Source: Rariglobus hedericola (GTDB taxonomy: Bacteria > Verrucomicrobiota > Verrucomicrobiia > Opitutales > Opitutaceae). Taken from it: 64,000 nt of DNA. Under the pieces are notes generated by a model. The model was not told the origin of the DNA. It saw nothing but the letters and a program-made list of their open reading frames with translations, and made no database searches. The position numbers were made by a program, and so were the translations under genes. This document shows, piece by piece, positions 1 to 9,700 of this stretch. Positions within the stretch are counted from its first letter, which is position 1. Every line of letters begins with the position of its first letter. Location: positions 2,232,001-2,296,000 of the forward strand of contig NZ_VMBG01000001.1 of the NCBI RefSeq assembly GCF_007559335.1. Direction: 5' to 3'.

Positions 1-2
1 CA

Positions 3-800
3 TTAACTGCGACGGCGGCGTGCGACCACTGCGAGCACCAGCCCCGCCGCGCCTGCCAGCACGGCATACGCAGACGGCTCGGGCACGACGGACACAACGA
101 GATCATCCACCCCGATCGCCGACTCATGACCGCTTTGATCACTGTCCGTCCACCGGATGAAGAGCGTCTTGTCCGTCGTCCAGTTGAGATCGGTCAAAGT
201 GAGGCTCACCGACTGCTGGTTGGCGGAGAGATTGCCATTCTGAACCGTATTGGAAACTGAACTGGGCGACGTCACGGACAGCCCCGCGGATGTTGTCATC
301 GAAGCGGTGAGAAAGTTGGAACCATTTAAAGAGCCTCCGCTCAATCCGTATGCAAACGTCAGAACCTGCGTGGTGCTGGCCGTGGTGCGCCAAAACTCGG
401 CCGTATACGTGATGGTAATCGCGTTGATCGTGGCACCCGTCGCGTTGGTGAAGCTCGTGCCAAAAACAATATTACCATAATTGGTCGCGTAAGACACACT
501 GCCGATCGACCGGTCCGCATCCGCCGAATCAACGCCAAAGCTGTAAAACCCGGCCACATTTGCGTTGCTCGCCGCCCACGGTTGCAGCGCGAAATCCGTG
601 CTCGTTCCGCCGGTTTTCGTGCCCACCCAGTTTTCGATTCCGATATTCGTCTGCGCGTTGTTGGTATCGCTCAACGTGAGCGGCGTTGAAGCCGTGAGCG
701 TATTAAAGTTCTGTATATAATTTCCGTTGAAACTGATCTGGGCAGAGGCCGCCGTGACCAGGCAGAATAGGCCGGCAAGGGTAAGATAAACGTTATGCAT
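3..800 (-). CDS. PEP-CTERM sorting domain protein, exported
   Basis: A 265-residue exported surface protein of unknown binding role. A signal peptide (MHNVYLTLAGLF..., predicted cleavage after ASA) is followed by a Ser/Thr/Asn-rich beta-sandwich-like body. The C-terminus is a clear PEP-CTERM tail: VPEPSAYA, a hydrophobic stretch, then RRRRS. Family knowledge: such tails are recognised by an exosortase at the cytoplasmic membrane; none is in this window. I chose the ATG at 800 because the signal peptide begins there. An in-frame ATG at 854 would add 18 residues that do not look like a signal peptide. A CTACCTGTAG palindrome at 873-882 lies about 73 bp upstream, so control by the LacI protein encoded at 4382-5413 is likely. 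The ligand is unknown. Confidence 0.85.
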   Translation of the reverse strand: MHNVYLTLAGLFCLVTAASAQISFNGNYIQNFNTLTASTPLTLSDTNNAQTNIGIENWVGTKTGGTSTDFALQPWAASNANVAGFYSFGVDSADADRSIGSVSYATNYGNIVFGTSFTNATGATINAITITYTAEFWRTTASTTQVLTFAYGLSGGSLNGSNFLTASMTTSAGLSVTSPSSVSNTVQNGNLSANQQSVSLTLTDLNWTTDKTLFIRWTDSDQSGHESAIGVDDLVVSVVPEPSAYAVLAGAAGLVLAVVARRRRS

Positions 801-872
801 GGGGTAAATATTCTCGGGGTGGAGTGAAACGAAGATGTGCGGCTCTCCATACATGACAAAACCCCCGATATA

Positions 873-882
873 CTACCTGTAG
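873..882 (-). promoter_or_regulatory. Candidate LacI-family operator, copy 1
   Basis: CTACCTGTAG is a palindrome apart from its two central bases. The surrounding 18 bp (ATACTACCTGTAGCGCAT) recurs exactly around copy 3 at 4368-4377. It lies 73 bp upstream of the PEP-CTERM start at 800 and just beyond the end of the dehydrogenase gene. Assignment to the LacI protein at 4382-5413 is inference from linkage. Confidence 0.6.
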
Positions 883-903
883 CGCATTTTCACGGCCGCG
901 CCT

Positions 904-1953
904 TCAAGTCATGCGATCAAAGGCATCCAGGGTGACTTCGCCGCTTAGTGACTCACCCGCGAGATAACGCCGCAGATTCTCCAAAGCATGCTCTCCGCAG
1001 AGCGGATACGTCTCGAGCGTCGGTCCCGCGATGTGCGGGGACAACATGATTCCCGGTGCCGTGCGCAGCGGATAATCCACCGGCATCGGTTCGCGATGAA
1101 ACACATCCAGCCCGATGCGCAGCCGTCCGGTCGCGGCCTCGGCCAGCAACGCGTCTTCGCTTACGATCTCACCACGCCCCACATTCACAAAAATCGCGTC
1201 GTCTTCGAGCAAGCGCAGAACCCGCGCATCCACCGATGCACGATTTTCAGCTGTGAGGCTTTCACAACAAATCATCACCTCACTGGAACCATACAATTCG
1301 TCCAGGCTCCTGCAGGGCTCCACCCCGTGACCGGCCATAAACGCCGGCGGCACACCATGCGAATACGCTCGAATGACCGCCGGCTTGAAGGGCGCCAGCA
1401 TCGTCGCGATTTCCCGCGCAATCGCCCCGAAACCATGCAGGCCTACCCGCCGGCCGCGCAACGCGCGCGTGCGGAGCCGCCGCACTTGATCCACCGTCCA
1501 TCCGCCGCGCTGCATCGCTTCGGGCCACGAACCGGCTCCACGCAGCAGCGCTAGCGTCATCAGCATCGCATGCTCGGCGATGGTGTGGTTGATCGACGAA
1601 CCCCAGTTCGTAGCACGCACGCCGCGCAGGAAAGCCTCGCGCGTCAGCAGCGATTTCAGCGAGCCCGTGATGTGGCATATATACTTTAAAGAAAACTCCG
1701 GCGACATCACCCAGTCCGCCGGCAGTCGCTTCGCACTCCATGCCGTAACGACAACGGTCGGCCGCCACTCGCACAACATCCGCGCCCAGCCCTCGGGGCC
1801 CGCCGCGTCGGTATCGATATACGAACACACGTGGTCTCCAAACTCCTCCCATCGCAGGCCAGGCAAAAACAGCGCCTGCTCCCTTGTGGTAAACGCGAAG
1901 AGAATACGCTCCGTCGCCACGGCCGGTGCGCAGATTTCGGCGAGTGGCTTCAT
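904..1953 (-). CDS. D-2-hydroxyacid dehydrogenase, NAD-dependent
   Basis: A 349-residue cytoplasmic oxidoreductase of the D-isomer-specific 2-hydroxyacid dehydrogenase family, expected to interconvert 2-keto and D-2-hydroxy acids with NAD(P)H. The nucleotide-binding loop reads GLHGFG at residues 171-176 in place of GxGxxG. The catalytic triad is in place: Arg260 in NVGRGE, Glu288 in HREP and His307 in SPHIAG. The substrate cannot be read from sequence. Its ATG overlaps the stop of the upstream beta-helix gene by 4 bp (ATGA), so the two are almost certainly co-transcribed and translationally coupled. A role in metabolising a sugar acid released from the same polysaccharide is plausible, but that is context only. 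Confidence 0.88.
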   Translation of the reverse strand: MKPLAEICAPAVATERILFAFTTREQALFLPGLRWEEFGDHVCSYIDTDAAGPEGWARMLCEWRPTVVVTAWSAKRLPADWVMSPEFSLKYICHITGSLKSLLTREAFLRGVRATNWGSSINHTIAEHAMLMTLALLRGAGSWPEAMQRGGWTVDQVRRLRTRALRGRRVGLHGFGAIAREIATMLAPFKPAVIRAYSHGVPPAFMAGHGVEPCRSLDELYGSSEVMICCESLTAENRASVDARVLRLLEDDAIFVNVGRGEIVSEDALLAEAATGRLRIGLDVFHREPMPVDYPLRTAPGIMLSPHIAGPTLETYPLCGEHALENLRRYLAGESLSGEVTLDAFDRMT

Positions 1954-3578
1954 GGGTGTGCAGCCATCCGGCGTTTCAGTTGATCAAAATACAGTGAGCG
2001 CGGCACAAGCAGTTCTCCCCTGCCCTCGCCCTCGACGAAATCACTGGAATCCACTTTCGAGGCCGGACCGCTCGTGCCGATCACGTAGCCATCCCCAAAT
2101 TGGTGCGAATACACCAGCACCGGTCGCTCCAGGGAATATCGCAGTCCCCTCGTGTTCCAGAAAACCGACTGCGTCGTGGTGACACCGTGCACCGGATTTC
2201 CGCCCCAAGGACGGAATGCGCGCGCCTCTAGAAAATCACCATCGCACATCACATTGTCCAAGAGGTTGGCCAGCGAGAGAAACATGTGAAAGTCCGAGCC
2301 CAGTTTGCCGTCTTTCGCTAAGCAATCCACGATCACGTTGCCGCTGGCCGACATCGTGCCGAAGTCGTAGTTGTGCCGAGCACCCTCGACGCGACAATCA
2401 CGGATGAGATTGTCCTGTCCATTGATCGCGAAGCCATAGCCGTTGCCACCGCCACCGCGGTATTGCGGAAACTTGAAGTTGCAGTCGATCACCGTGACGA
2501 GCCGCGTGCGCCACAGCTTCAGAATATTGGAAAGCGCGTGGATCTTCGGATCGTTGCCCTCGGGTGAATAGGTGTGCACGCGACGAAGCCAGCAGTTTTC
2601 AGCGAAAGAAACCGCGATGGCCGCAGAGCCATGCACACCGTGTCCAACCGTCCCGGCCTTGGACCAGTCTTCTTCAGCAAGGCCTTCGCCTGGGTGCTGG
2701 CGCATGCCGATGGAAAAATCCTCCAACCCAGACTCACTGATCATGCGGCCGGAAACCTTCACGACCTGCGCGTTGTCCGCCGTGTAGAGAAATCCGCGCA
2801 GCGGAATATCTACGGTGATAACATTATCGATCGCGTCGATTACGGTGACCCGACGGCAATAGGTAAGCGTGCGGTTCTGCGACTGGCCGGGTGTCCACTT
2901 GCCGTTCATGCCAATAGTATCGATGAAGTGCTGCGTGAGGTCGTTGCGCACCACGATCAGATCCCCAACTGAAAACCCAGACACATCGTCGACGGGAATC
3001 TGCGACACCGGTCTGGGCAAATCCTCACGTATTTTCACGCCATCCACGGGCTTCCCATCGGCGTTCCAAGACACGGGAACGCGCGGCTTGAGTTCGATCA
3101 CATTTTTTCCTGCCATGTCCGTGGCGTCGTTAAAGAGGAGTGTTTTCCCTGCGCCCGCACCGCGCAACACCACGCCGTCGCCACCCAAAACCAGCGCGCC
3201 CTTTGCTCCTTGAGGAGGCGCCACTCTATAGGTTCCGGCAGGCATATAAACCACCCCTCCGCCAGCGGCACCGGCGACGTCAAGAGCCCGCTGGATGGCC
3301 GCCGTCGCATCAATTTTTCCCGTGGCGTCGGCCGAATAGGGTGCATGCGTGACGTCGATTACGTTGCCCGTGCGATCAGGAATAGCCGTCTGGCCGCAGT
3401 GGTAACCCGCATGGGAAAAATCGTGCAAAAAACGGCCCGCGCTATCAGTCAAACCAGGCGTCCATTTCTCTGGATACAACGTGGAGCGCCAAGGCTCGGC
3501 CGCAAGCCGCCCAGCCAGCAATGATACCAGGCACATGAGCAAAAATGACCGACGGGAAGGGGTTAAACCGGGCGACAT
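1950..3578 (-). CDS. Exported right-handed beta-helix protein, pectate-lyase-3-like
   Basis: 542 residues. The N-terminus has a twin-arginine-type motif SRRSFLL followed by a hydrophobic segment and an LAA/E cleavage site, so Tat export is likely. Residues 85-120 carry the entry motif of the pectate lyase 3 / GH28-like beta-helix fold (IQRALDVAGAAGGGVVYMPA then GTY). The rest is rich in short turns with N/D/G (NVIVDC, NLIRDC, NVMCDG) typical of stacked beta-helix rungs. Family members are polysaccharide lyases, hydrolases or epimerases. I could not identify catalytic residues, so the reaction is open. It is the first gene of a two-gene operon with the dehydrogenase, and the CTACCTGTAG site at 3638-3647 is 60 bp upstream. 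Confidence 0.75.
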   Translation of the reverse strand: MSPGLTPSRRSFLLMCLVSLLAGRLAAEPWRSTLYPEKWTPGLTDSAGRFLHDFSHAGYHCGQTAIPDRTGNVIDVTHAPYSADATGKIDATAAIQRALDVAGAAGGGVVYMPAGTYRVAPPQGAKGALVLGGDGVVLRGAGAGKTLLFNDATDMAGKNVIELKPRVPVSWNADGKPVDGVKIREDLPRPVSQIPVDDVSGFSVGDLIVVRNDLTQHFIDTIGMNGKWTPGQSQNRTLTYCRRVTVIDAIDNVITVDIPLRGFLYTADNAQVVKVSGRMISESGLEDFSIGMRQHPGEGLAEEDWSKAGTVGHGVHGSAAIAVSFAENCWLRRVHTYSPEGNDPKIHALSNILKLWRTRLVTVIDCNFKFPQYRGGGGNGYGFAINGQDNLIRDCRVEGARHNYDFGTMSASGNVIVDCLAKDGKLGSDFHMFLSLANLLDNVMCDGDFLEARAFRPWGGNPVHGVTTTQSVFWNTRGLRYSLERPVLVYSHQFGDGYVIGTSGPASKVDSSDFVEGEGRGELLVPRSLYFDQLKRRMAAHP

Positions 3579-3637
3579 GGATTCACCTTATCGAGTCATC
3601 GATATCGCCGTAAACCCACGAGAGCGGCAGTTTGATC

Positions 3638-3647
3638 CTACCTGTAG
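3638..3647 (-). promoter_or_regulatory. Candidate LacI-family operator, copy 2
   Basis: Exact CTACCTGTAG core in the 98-bp gap between the pseudopilin stop and the beta-helix start, 60 bp upstream of that start. The flanks differ from copies 1 and 3, so only the core is conserved here. Confidence 0.58.
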
Positions 3648-3676
3648 AATAACGTCCGGCCGATCCGGCCACGGAC

Positions 3677-4318
3677 TCATTGAGCGTAAGGATCACGATT
3701 AAACAACTTGTAGGCATCGGCCAGCGACAGCGTTTCCACATGGCCGTCGACAAACAAATAGTTTGCCTGTGCGCGATGGCGTTGAGGATCTGAACTCTCA
3801 AACGTTTCGCCTGTCGGATCGCCCGTCCAGACCGAGAGGACGTGTGACTTCGAATCCCCCGCCATGATCGTCTTGGCGGGACGCACGATGGTCACCCGCG
3901 GTCTCTGAAAATAATAATCCATTTTCCCGTTCATGCCCGTAAGACCATCCGGGCAAATGGCGAAGGGGTTACCTTCGATCCCGCCGATGGTCTTGATATC
4001 GACGCCAATGTAGGACTTCAGCTCCACCCACCAATGGGATTTGTTAGGGTTGGTCCGGCCGTCGAGATGACCGGTGTTGTAGGTGACCGCGGGATAATAC
4101 CCGCGATAATCCGCAGCAAACTGATCAAGCGCCGAACCGACCGACCTGAGATTGGCCGAACATTTTGCTGTGCGGGCACTGGCTCGCATCGGTCCCAGTG
4201 TCGCGAGCACCAAAGCGGCCATCACCCCGATGATCGCGACCACGGCCAGCAGTTCGACGAGTGAGAATCCGCAATGGTCGCGGCGAGGGAGGGCCTGCAC
4301 CCTGGGGCGTGGGTTCAT
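3677..4318 (-). CDS. Pseudopilin with H-X9-DG motif
   Basis: A 213-residue type II/IV pilin-like protein. The N-terminus has the prepilin cleavage motif (CG/FSLVELLAVVAIIGV, with Glu at +5) followed by the hydrophobic alpha-helix. The C-terminal part contains an exact H-X9-DG signature (H at HRAQ, DG in FVDGH), typical of the large pseudopilin families of Planctomycetota and Verrucomicrobiota. It should be processed by a prepilin peptidase and placed in the inner membrane or a short pseudopilus. I took the ATG at 4318. A TTG at 4354 would extend the protein towards the operator. The gene lies just downstream of, and codirectional with, the LacI regulator, with a CTACCTGTAG site 50 bp from the start codon. 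Confidence 0.85.
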   Translation of the reverse strand: MNPRPRVQALPRRDHCGFSLVELLAVVAIIGVMAALVLATLGPMRASARTAKCSANLRSVGSALDQFAADYRGYYPAVTYNTGHLDGRTNPNKSHWWVELKSYIGVDIKTIGGIEGNPFAICPDGLTGMNGKMDYYFQRPRVTIVRPAKTIMAGDSKSHVLSVWTGDPTGETFESSDPQRHRAQANYLFVDGHVETLSLADAYKLFNRDPYAQ

Positions 4319-4367
4319 GCGAGGAACATGGGGCCACCCTCCGCCTTTCCGCAACGCAGCCGGGATA

Positions 4368-4377
4368 CTACCTGTAG
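4368..4377 (-). promoter_or_regulatory. Candidate LacI-family operator, copy 3
   Basis: CTACCTGTAG located 5 bp beyond the stop codon of the LacI gene and 50 bp upstream of the pseudopilin start. It shares an exact 18-bp stretch with copy 1. Confidence 0.6.
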
Positions 4378-4381
4378 CGCA

Positions 4382-5413
4382 TCAAGAGGTGGAAAGCGTT
4401 TTCTGCGGACGCAGGGTTTTACCCGGCACCCACACACCGTCCACCAGCAGATGCAGCGGCATGTCCGGCACGCCGCGTTCTCCGCGATGCAACATATCGA
4501 CGAGCACATCCACGGCCTTTCGCCCGATATGCGGACTATTCTGGGTGATACCTGAAATCTCCGGCGAGCTGCTCGGCACGCTCAGATTCGCAAAGCCCAC
4601 ATCCTTCGGCATGCGTATGCCCATCTCTAGGAGTTGTTCGTAAAACTGCTTATGCGACACAATCACATCCGGCTGCTCCTTTTTCATCCACGCCTTCACA
4701 TCGTCGAGGCCAAATAACTTCACCGGCAGGATCTTCATGCCCGAAGTAATAAGTTCCTTCGCGGTCAGCACGCCGCCGAACCAGCCGTGGCCGACCTTTT
4801 CACTCCAGCTCGGGTGCACCGCCAGTCCAACCTTGCGATAGCCCAAACGGTCAAGGTTTTGCATCAGCAGCAGCATCGAGCGGAAGTGATGATTGGTCAC
4901 CACGTGCAGCGCTGGATTTCTCAGGCTGTAACTCAGCGAAACCGCCGAAAATTCACTGAAGTCGAAATCGATCTCGGTGTGCGGCTCCGGCTGCGGCGCG
5001 AGAATCATTCCTTGGATGTTCCGGGCCTTCAGGATGCGTCCGAGCTTGGCAAACGAAAGGTCCTTACCGCGCATCCAAAATTCCTCCACTTCGTAACCCA
5101 GTTCCGCGGCACGCTCTTTGATTCCATCGTGGTAGTCGCGGAAATCATCGTTGGAGCGCAGGAAGCCGCGCTCGGGCCAGTTGTTGATCCAGGCAATCGT
5201 CGCCTGATAAATCGGCCGCCTCCGGGTCTGCCGGTAGGCATTGAGCGCCGAAAGCATCGGATCGGGCGAGTAGCCCATCTTCGTCGCCAATTTCTGAATA
5301 CTCTTTCGCCTCGCTTCGCTGATACGCGGACTGTCCCGCAGGGCGAGGGCCACCGTGGTGAAATGCACATCCGCCTTCGCAGCGATGTCACGGATGGTAA
5401 CGCGGTTGCTCAT
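4382..5413 (-). CDS. LacI-family transcriptional regulator
   Basis: A 343-residue sugar-responsive DNA-binding protein. Residues 1-60 form the LacI helix-turn-helix and hinge (VTIRDIAAKADVHFTTVALA, then LRDSPRISE and KMGYSPDPML). The rest is a periplasmic-binding-protein-like effector domain ending in the common IGRKAVDVLVDMLHRGERG region. I chose the ATG at 5413 because the HTH begins directly after it. A start at 5461 would add 16 unrelated residues. CTACCTGTAG sites occur upstream of the pseudopilin, the beta-helix/dehydrogenase operon and the PEP-CTERM gene downstream of it, so it probably controls all three. The effector is unknown. Confidence 0.92.
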   Translation of the reverse strand: MSNRVTIRDIAAKADVHFTTVALALRDSPRISEARRKSIQKLATKMGYSPDPMLSALNAYRQTRRRPIYQATIAWINNWPERGFLRSNDDFRDYHDGIKERAAELGYEVEEFWMRGKDLSFAKLGRILKARNIQGMILAPQPEPHTEIDFDFSEFSAVSLSYSLRNPALHVVTNHHFRSMLLLMQNLDRLGYRKVGLAVHPSWSEKVGHGWFGGVLTAKELITSGMKILPVKLFGLDDVKAWMKKEQPDVIVSHKQFYEQLLEMGIRMPKDVGFANLSVPSSSPEISGITQNSPHIGRKAVDVLVDMLHRGERGVPDMPLHLLVDGVWVPGKTLRPQKTLSTS

Positions 5414-5479
5414 GGGGTTAAGGCGGAAGCTAGAACCACATAGACTCGACCTGCCAAACAAAACCCGCGCCCGCCGGTT

Positions 5480-6658
5480 TCAACGCCGGGGCAGATGCAC
5501 GTCGGCGTAGTCCATGAAACGCGCCCAGTCCTCGCCCTTCAAATCGTGGCCGCCCGCACGCACATGATAGCCGATCGCGCCTTCATGCCGTGACTCGCCG
5601 ACCTCCGGAAACGGTGCGGCGCCCACACCTTTCAACCCGTAAAGAGCATAGACCGGCGCCGCCTCCACGCAGGACTGAAACTCTGCCTTGGGATCGGCAA
5701 TACTGTCTTCGCGTGCGCTCGCCACATAGGCCAGCCGCGGTGCGATCAGGCCAATCAGTTCATGTTGATCAACCGGCAACGCGGCCTCCCGATCATCATA
5801 AGCGTGATAATTCACCGCGAACCAGTGCGGGAAAGTCGCGTTAATCTTCTTCACTGTCTCGCACTGGCTCGTCCGTGCCAGCGCCGCTCCCGTGGTCCCC
5901 GAATCATTGCTGATGGCCAGCGCCACGCGTGCATCCTGCGCGCCACACCACAACGCGGTTTTCCCTCCGCGCGAATGCCCGGCTACCGCAAAGGCCACGC
6001 CCTTCAGCCTTGGCTGCGTCTCCAAATAATCGATCGCACGACTTGCGCCCCACGCCCAGGCGCCGATTGCTCCCCACTCGTCTCCCGCGCGCGGTTTACC
6101 CGCCGGACCGAAAACGCCAAACACACCGCTTTTGAAACCATCGTCTTTGCGATCAACCGCCACCTCGCCATTGTGGAACGCCGCCGTCGCATAACCGCGC
6201 GCGATCAAATCCCGCACCGGCCAGAATTCCGCGGGGTCTTCCTCCGCACGGTCGATGATACGTGGCGAACGGTTTACAATCAGCACGACGCAGCCTTTGA
6301 TCGCCCCGTTCGTCGGATAATAAACGGTTAACTTGAAACCGCTCTCCCCGCCTCGCCCCGAGTAAGCGATCTTCACCCTCCGCCGCACGGCCGTGCCATC
6401 GAGCACGGCCGTTTCTTCCTCCAGTGGTTCAAACCGCAGATCCTTGGGCCGCTGCACCGGATTCCGTCCGTAAACCTGGTCGCGAAACAACTCCAGCACC
6501 TCGGCACGACGACCTGCCTCCCATTGTTGCGCGGTTTCAATCCGCCGGCCATCGGGCAAAGCCAGGGGATCGGGCAGCTCTGCCGCGATCGAGCACGCGA
6601 ACGGGACCAGACAAAGCAAAGCCATTAACACAAACCGGCCGTTTTTAGGGGTAGCCAT
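5480..6658 (-). CDS. Exported CE15-like alpha/beta-hydrolase esterase
   Basis: 392 residues with a signal peptide (FVLMALLCLVPFACSIAA). The alpha/beta-hydrolase nucleophile elbow GHSRGGKTALW (Ser229) followed by ISNDSGTTGAAL matches the bacterial glucuronoyl esterase (CE15) pattern, and a candidate catalytic His lies near the C-terminus in AGGHDL. CE15 enzymes cleave esters between 4-O-methyl-glucuronic acid and lignin alcohols. The exact substrate here is not provable, and acetylxylan-esterase-like activity is an alternative. The ATG at 6658 is preferred because a start at 6706 would put the first codons inside a terminator-like hairpin (6669-6702). No Shine-Dalgarno sequence is evident. Confidence 0.78.
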   Translation of the reverse strand: MATPKNGRFVLMALLCLVPFACSIAAELPDPLALPDGRRIETAQQWEAGRRAEVLELFRDQVYGRNPVQRPKDLRFEPLEEETAVLDGTAVRRRVKIAYSGRGGESGFKLTVYYPTNGAIKGCVVLIVNRSPRIIDRAEEDPAEFWPVRDLIARGYATAAFHNGEVAVDRKDDGFKSGVFGVFGPAGKPRAGDEWGAIGAWAWGASRAIDYLETQPRLKGVAFAVAGHSRGGKTALWCGAQDARVALAISNDSGTTGAALARTSQCETVKKINATFPHWFAVNYHAYDDREAALPVDQHELIGLIAPRLAYVASAREDSIADPKAEFQSCVEAAPVYALYGLKGVGAAPFPEVGESRHEGAIGYHVRAGGHDLKGEDWARFMDYADVHLPRR

Positions 6659-6668
6659 GGGTGCAGAC

Positions 6669-6702
6669 AAAAAAAACGGAGGCCGCTTGTAAAGCGACCT
6701 CC
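6669..6702 (-). terminator. Rho-independent terminator or attenuator after GH38
   Basis: On the minus strand GGAGG + TCGCTT, a short loop, AAGCG + CCTCC form an 11-position stem with one mismatch, followed by G and eight T. It lies 54 bp past the GH38 stop and only 10 bp before the CE15-like ATG, so it may end GH38 transcripts or attenuate CE15 expression. Confidence 0.85.
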
Positions 6703-6756
6703 GCAAGACCGGTCATGGAAACCGGTTGTTCTCAAGTCATGAAACCCCACGCGTGA

Positions 6757-9700
6757 TCAGCGCGTGAACTTCACCGAGCGCACCTGATAGGGCGTGATCG
6801 GCAGCGCAAATTCACCACCGGCGGACTTCGCATTCGCCAAAGGTTGGCCCAGGAAATCCACCGCCGTGGCCTTCGCCTCGTCGGCTACGCCGACGGTCAC
6901 TTTACCGCGACGTCCGAGTGTCTCGTGCAGACGCAGCACCCAGCCGCCATCGACCGGTTCAGCCCAGGCCGGCACCGCCGATGAAACGCCTCCCACGCGT
7001 TCCAGCCCTGCGGAAACCGCTTCGCCGGCGTAAGGAACGCACGCGGTGAACAACGTATCGGCCAGCGCCGCCGGCTGCGCGTGCACCGGGATGTCCGATG
7101 CATAACGCGACAGCGCCAGTTCGATCGTGTGCTTGCCCAAGTCTGAATGCACCGGACGATCCGGGGTCGGCCTGATCTTCGGGTGATCGTTGGCCTCCGT
7201 GACGAGCGCGCTGCGGAGCAAGCTCACGCCCACCGTGCCGTCGCGCGTGGTGAAACCATACTTCGCCTCGGTGATGATCGAGAGACCTTCGCTTTGCGCG
7301 TCGTCGCACACCGCCATCCAGCGGCTGCCGGGAACTTCCCACTGCGCCTCTTCGCGCGCATAACCCGACCACTGTCCACGTAACACACTGCCAAACGGGG
7401 CGCCATAACGCGCTTCGCGACCACGATAATCCGTCGCGAAGATACCTTTCAACCAGTGCAACGGATCGCACCAGTCGACGTCGTAGCGCACTCGCAGCGC
7501 CGTCTCACCCGCACGCAGCGAATACACCACGGTGATATGGCTCGCATGTGCGATATCATAGGAGAACGCGACGGATGCGACGAGGCCGTCATTGGTCACC
7601 ACTGGCTTTCCGGCAAGGCGTGCTTCGTGACCGCTGACCATATTGCCGCGATCCACATCCCACGCTTCGAACGACGCGGGTTGATCCGGATACGCACAGA
7701 GCTTGTGGCCCGTCACGGCGACTTCATGGCCCTCGACCGTGAGGCCGATGAGCGAGCCTTCGGCGTTGAACGCCGCGCGCACATGCTCGCTCTCGATCGA
7801 GGTCGCGGTCGCCTTCGGTGCAATCACGTTCTTGATGGCCAGCACCGACGTGGGACCGCCGCTGAGCGGACCGAGTTGATAGCACAATTTACCGTCAATC
7901 CACGTGCGCGGCAGCGGCAACGGGTTGAACCATCCCTTGTTATTGCCGGCTCCCAGCGCCACGTCCGCTTCGGCGAGCGCCTTCGCGGCGAGCATCTGCA
8001 GCTCGGGAATCGCCTCGGCATATACCTCCCAGATGGAGCTGCCGGGGATGTAATCATGAAAATGCGAAAAGCTCGCGCGCTTCCAGTAGTGACGGTCGAT
8101 CGGACCGAGGCCGCGCACCACGTGCACCGCTTCGAGCACTTGCAAGGCACGCTCCAGCGCACGGAACGCCGACTTGAGCGAGCCATGCGTGGTGAACACA
8201 CCGCGATGCAATTCCAGCATCAGTTCGCCCGTAACGACCGGCAGATCGTTCTTCACCTCGGCAAGGCGCTCGAAGAAGGGCTCGATGTTGCCCCACTCCA
8301 CGCGCGGCATGCCGGCGAGATTCGAAACCCGGCGCGCCCGCTCGAGCATCTCCTCGGTTGGTCCGCCACCGCCGTCACCGTAACCGGTCGGCTGGAGGAA
8401 CTCCGGATGCACGGCTGACTGCTGGTGATGGAGCACGTCTTCGCGGATGCGTTTCACATCCACGTTTTCGTTGTAGTCGTGAATGAGCACGACGTGCGCG
8501 TTGATCTCCGCACCGTCCGGCCCCTGCCAGCGAAAGCTCGAATGAGGGAAACGATTGACGGTGCTCCACGAGAGCTTGCTCGTGAAAAACCCCTTCACGC
8601 CCACACCCGCGAGCAGTTGCGGCATGCAGCCGCTGTAGCCGAACACGTCGGGCAACCAGAACACGTCGCTGGGTGAACCGCGCAACGCCTTGAACTCTTC
8701 CTGGCCGATGCGCAGGCAGCGCAGGATCGCCTCCCCGCAGGGCACCTGGGTGTCGCCTTCGACGTAGGCCGCGCCGATCGCGTCCCATTTTTTCTCGCCG
8801 ATGAGACCCTGCACTTTTTTCAGCAGCTCGGGCGAACTACGACCGACCGCCTCGTAACTCGCCGGCTGCGAATAACCGAATTTGAACTCGGGGTATTCCC
8901 TGAGCAGACGCGTCTGCGTGGACCATGAGTGCACCGCCTTGAACTCGCCCACGCGCTCGGGCCAGAGCCACACGAGGTCGATGTGCGCATGCCCCGTGAG
9001 CACGGCCTTGATCGCATCCGGCGATGCGGGAAAATCGGCATACACCTTTTTGAGTTCTTTCGCGAAGGCCTCCATTCCATCGCGGTCAAACACATCGATC
9101 GCGCGATCCAGACGATCGCACAGACGGCGGAAAAGCGGGCTCACGCGGAATGCCTGCGGGCTGTAGCGCACCGGATCCGTCAATCCCTTGGAAGCGCCGG
9201 GCTGCACCGGCTGGCCGTCCCGATACTCGGCTTCGATCAGCTCCAGCAAAACCTTGAGATCATGATAAACACTCCACGCCGTGTCGTTGCGTGTAACAAA
9301 CTTCGGCGGCAGATAAAGACTGCCGGTCTCTTCAAGGCGTGCCACCTCGCCGGACAACCAGATGCCCGAGCGGATGCACACCGATTCGATCACCAGCTCG
9401 CGCACGCCGGCCGGCAGAGGGAACTGCTCATGCGCGAGATCGAGGCCCGCATACGGAACACCATCGATATAAGCGGTGGCCTCGGCCTGGTCCTCCCAGC
9501 GAAAATAGCGGGTTTCCGGACCGACCGCCTCGGGCAACGTCACGCGAAACCAACTCTGCGCATACTTGGGCCCCCAGTTGAACGGCGCCGCCGGCACCGG
9601 CTTGAAATCATCCGCGGCGACTTCCTTCACGGTCTTGAAGACCAGCGACGACGCCGTCTGCTCGACGAGGCATTCACCGGGGAGCGGACTCCAGATGAGT

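Noticed and set aside
6659-6706. Upstream start for the CE15-like gene.
   Set aside because: The extra codons fall in the terminator hairpin and disrupt the signal peptide position.
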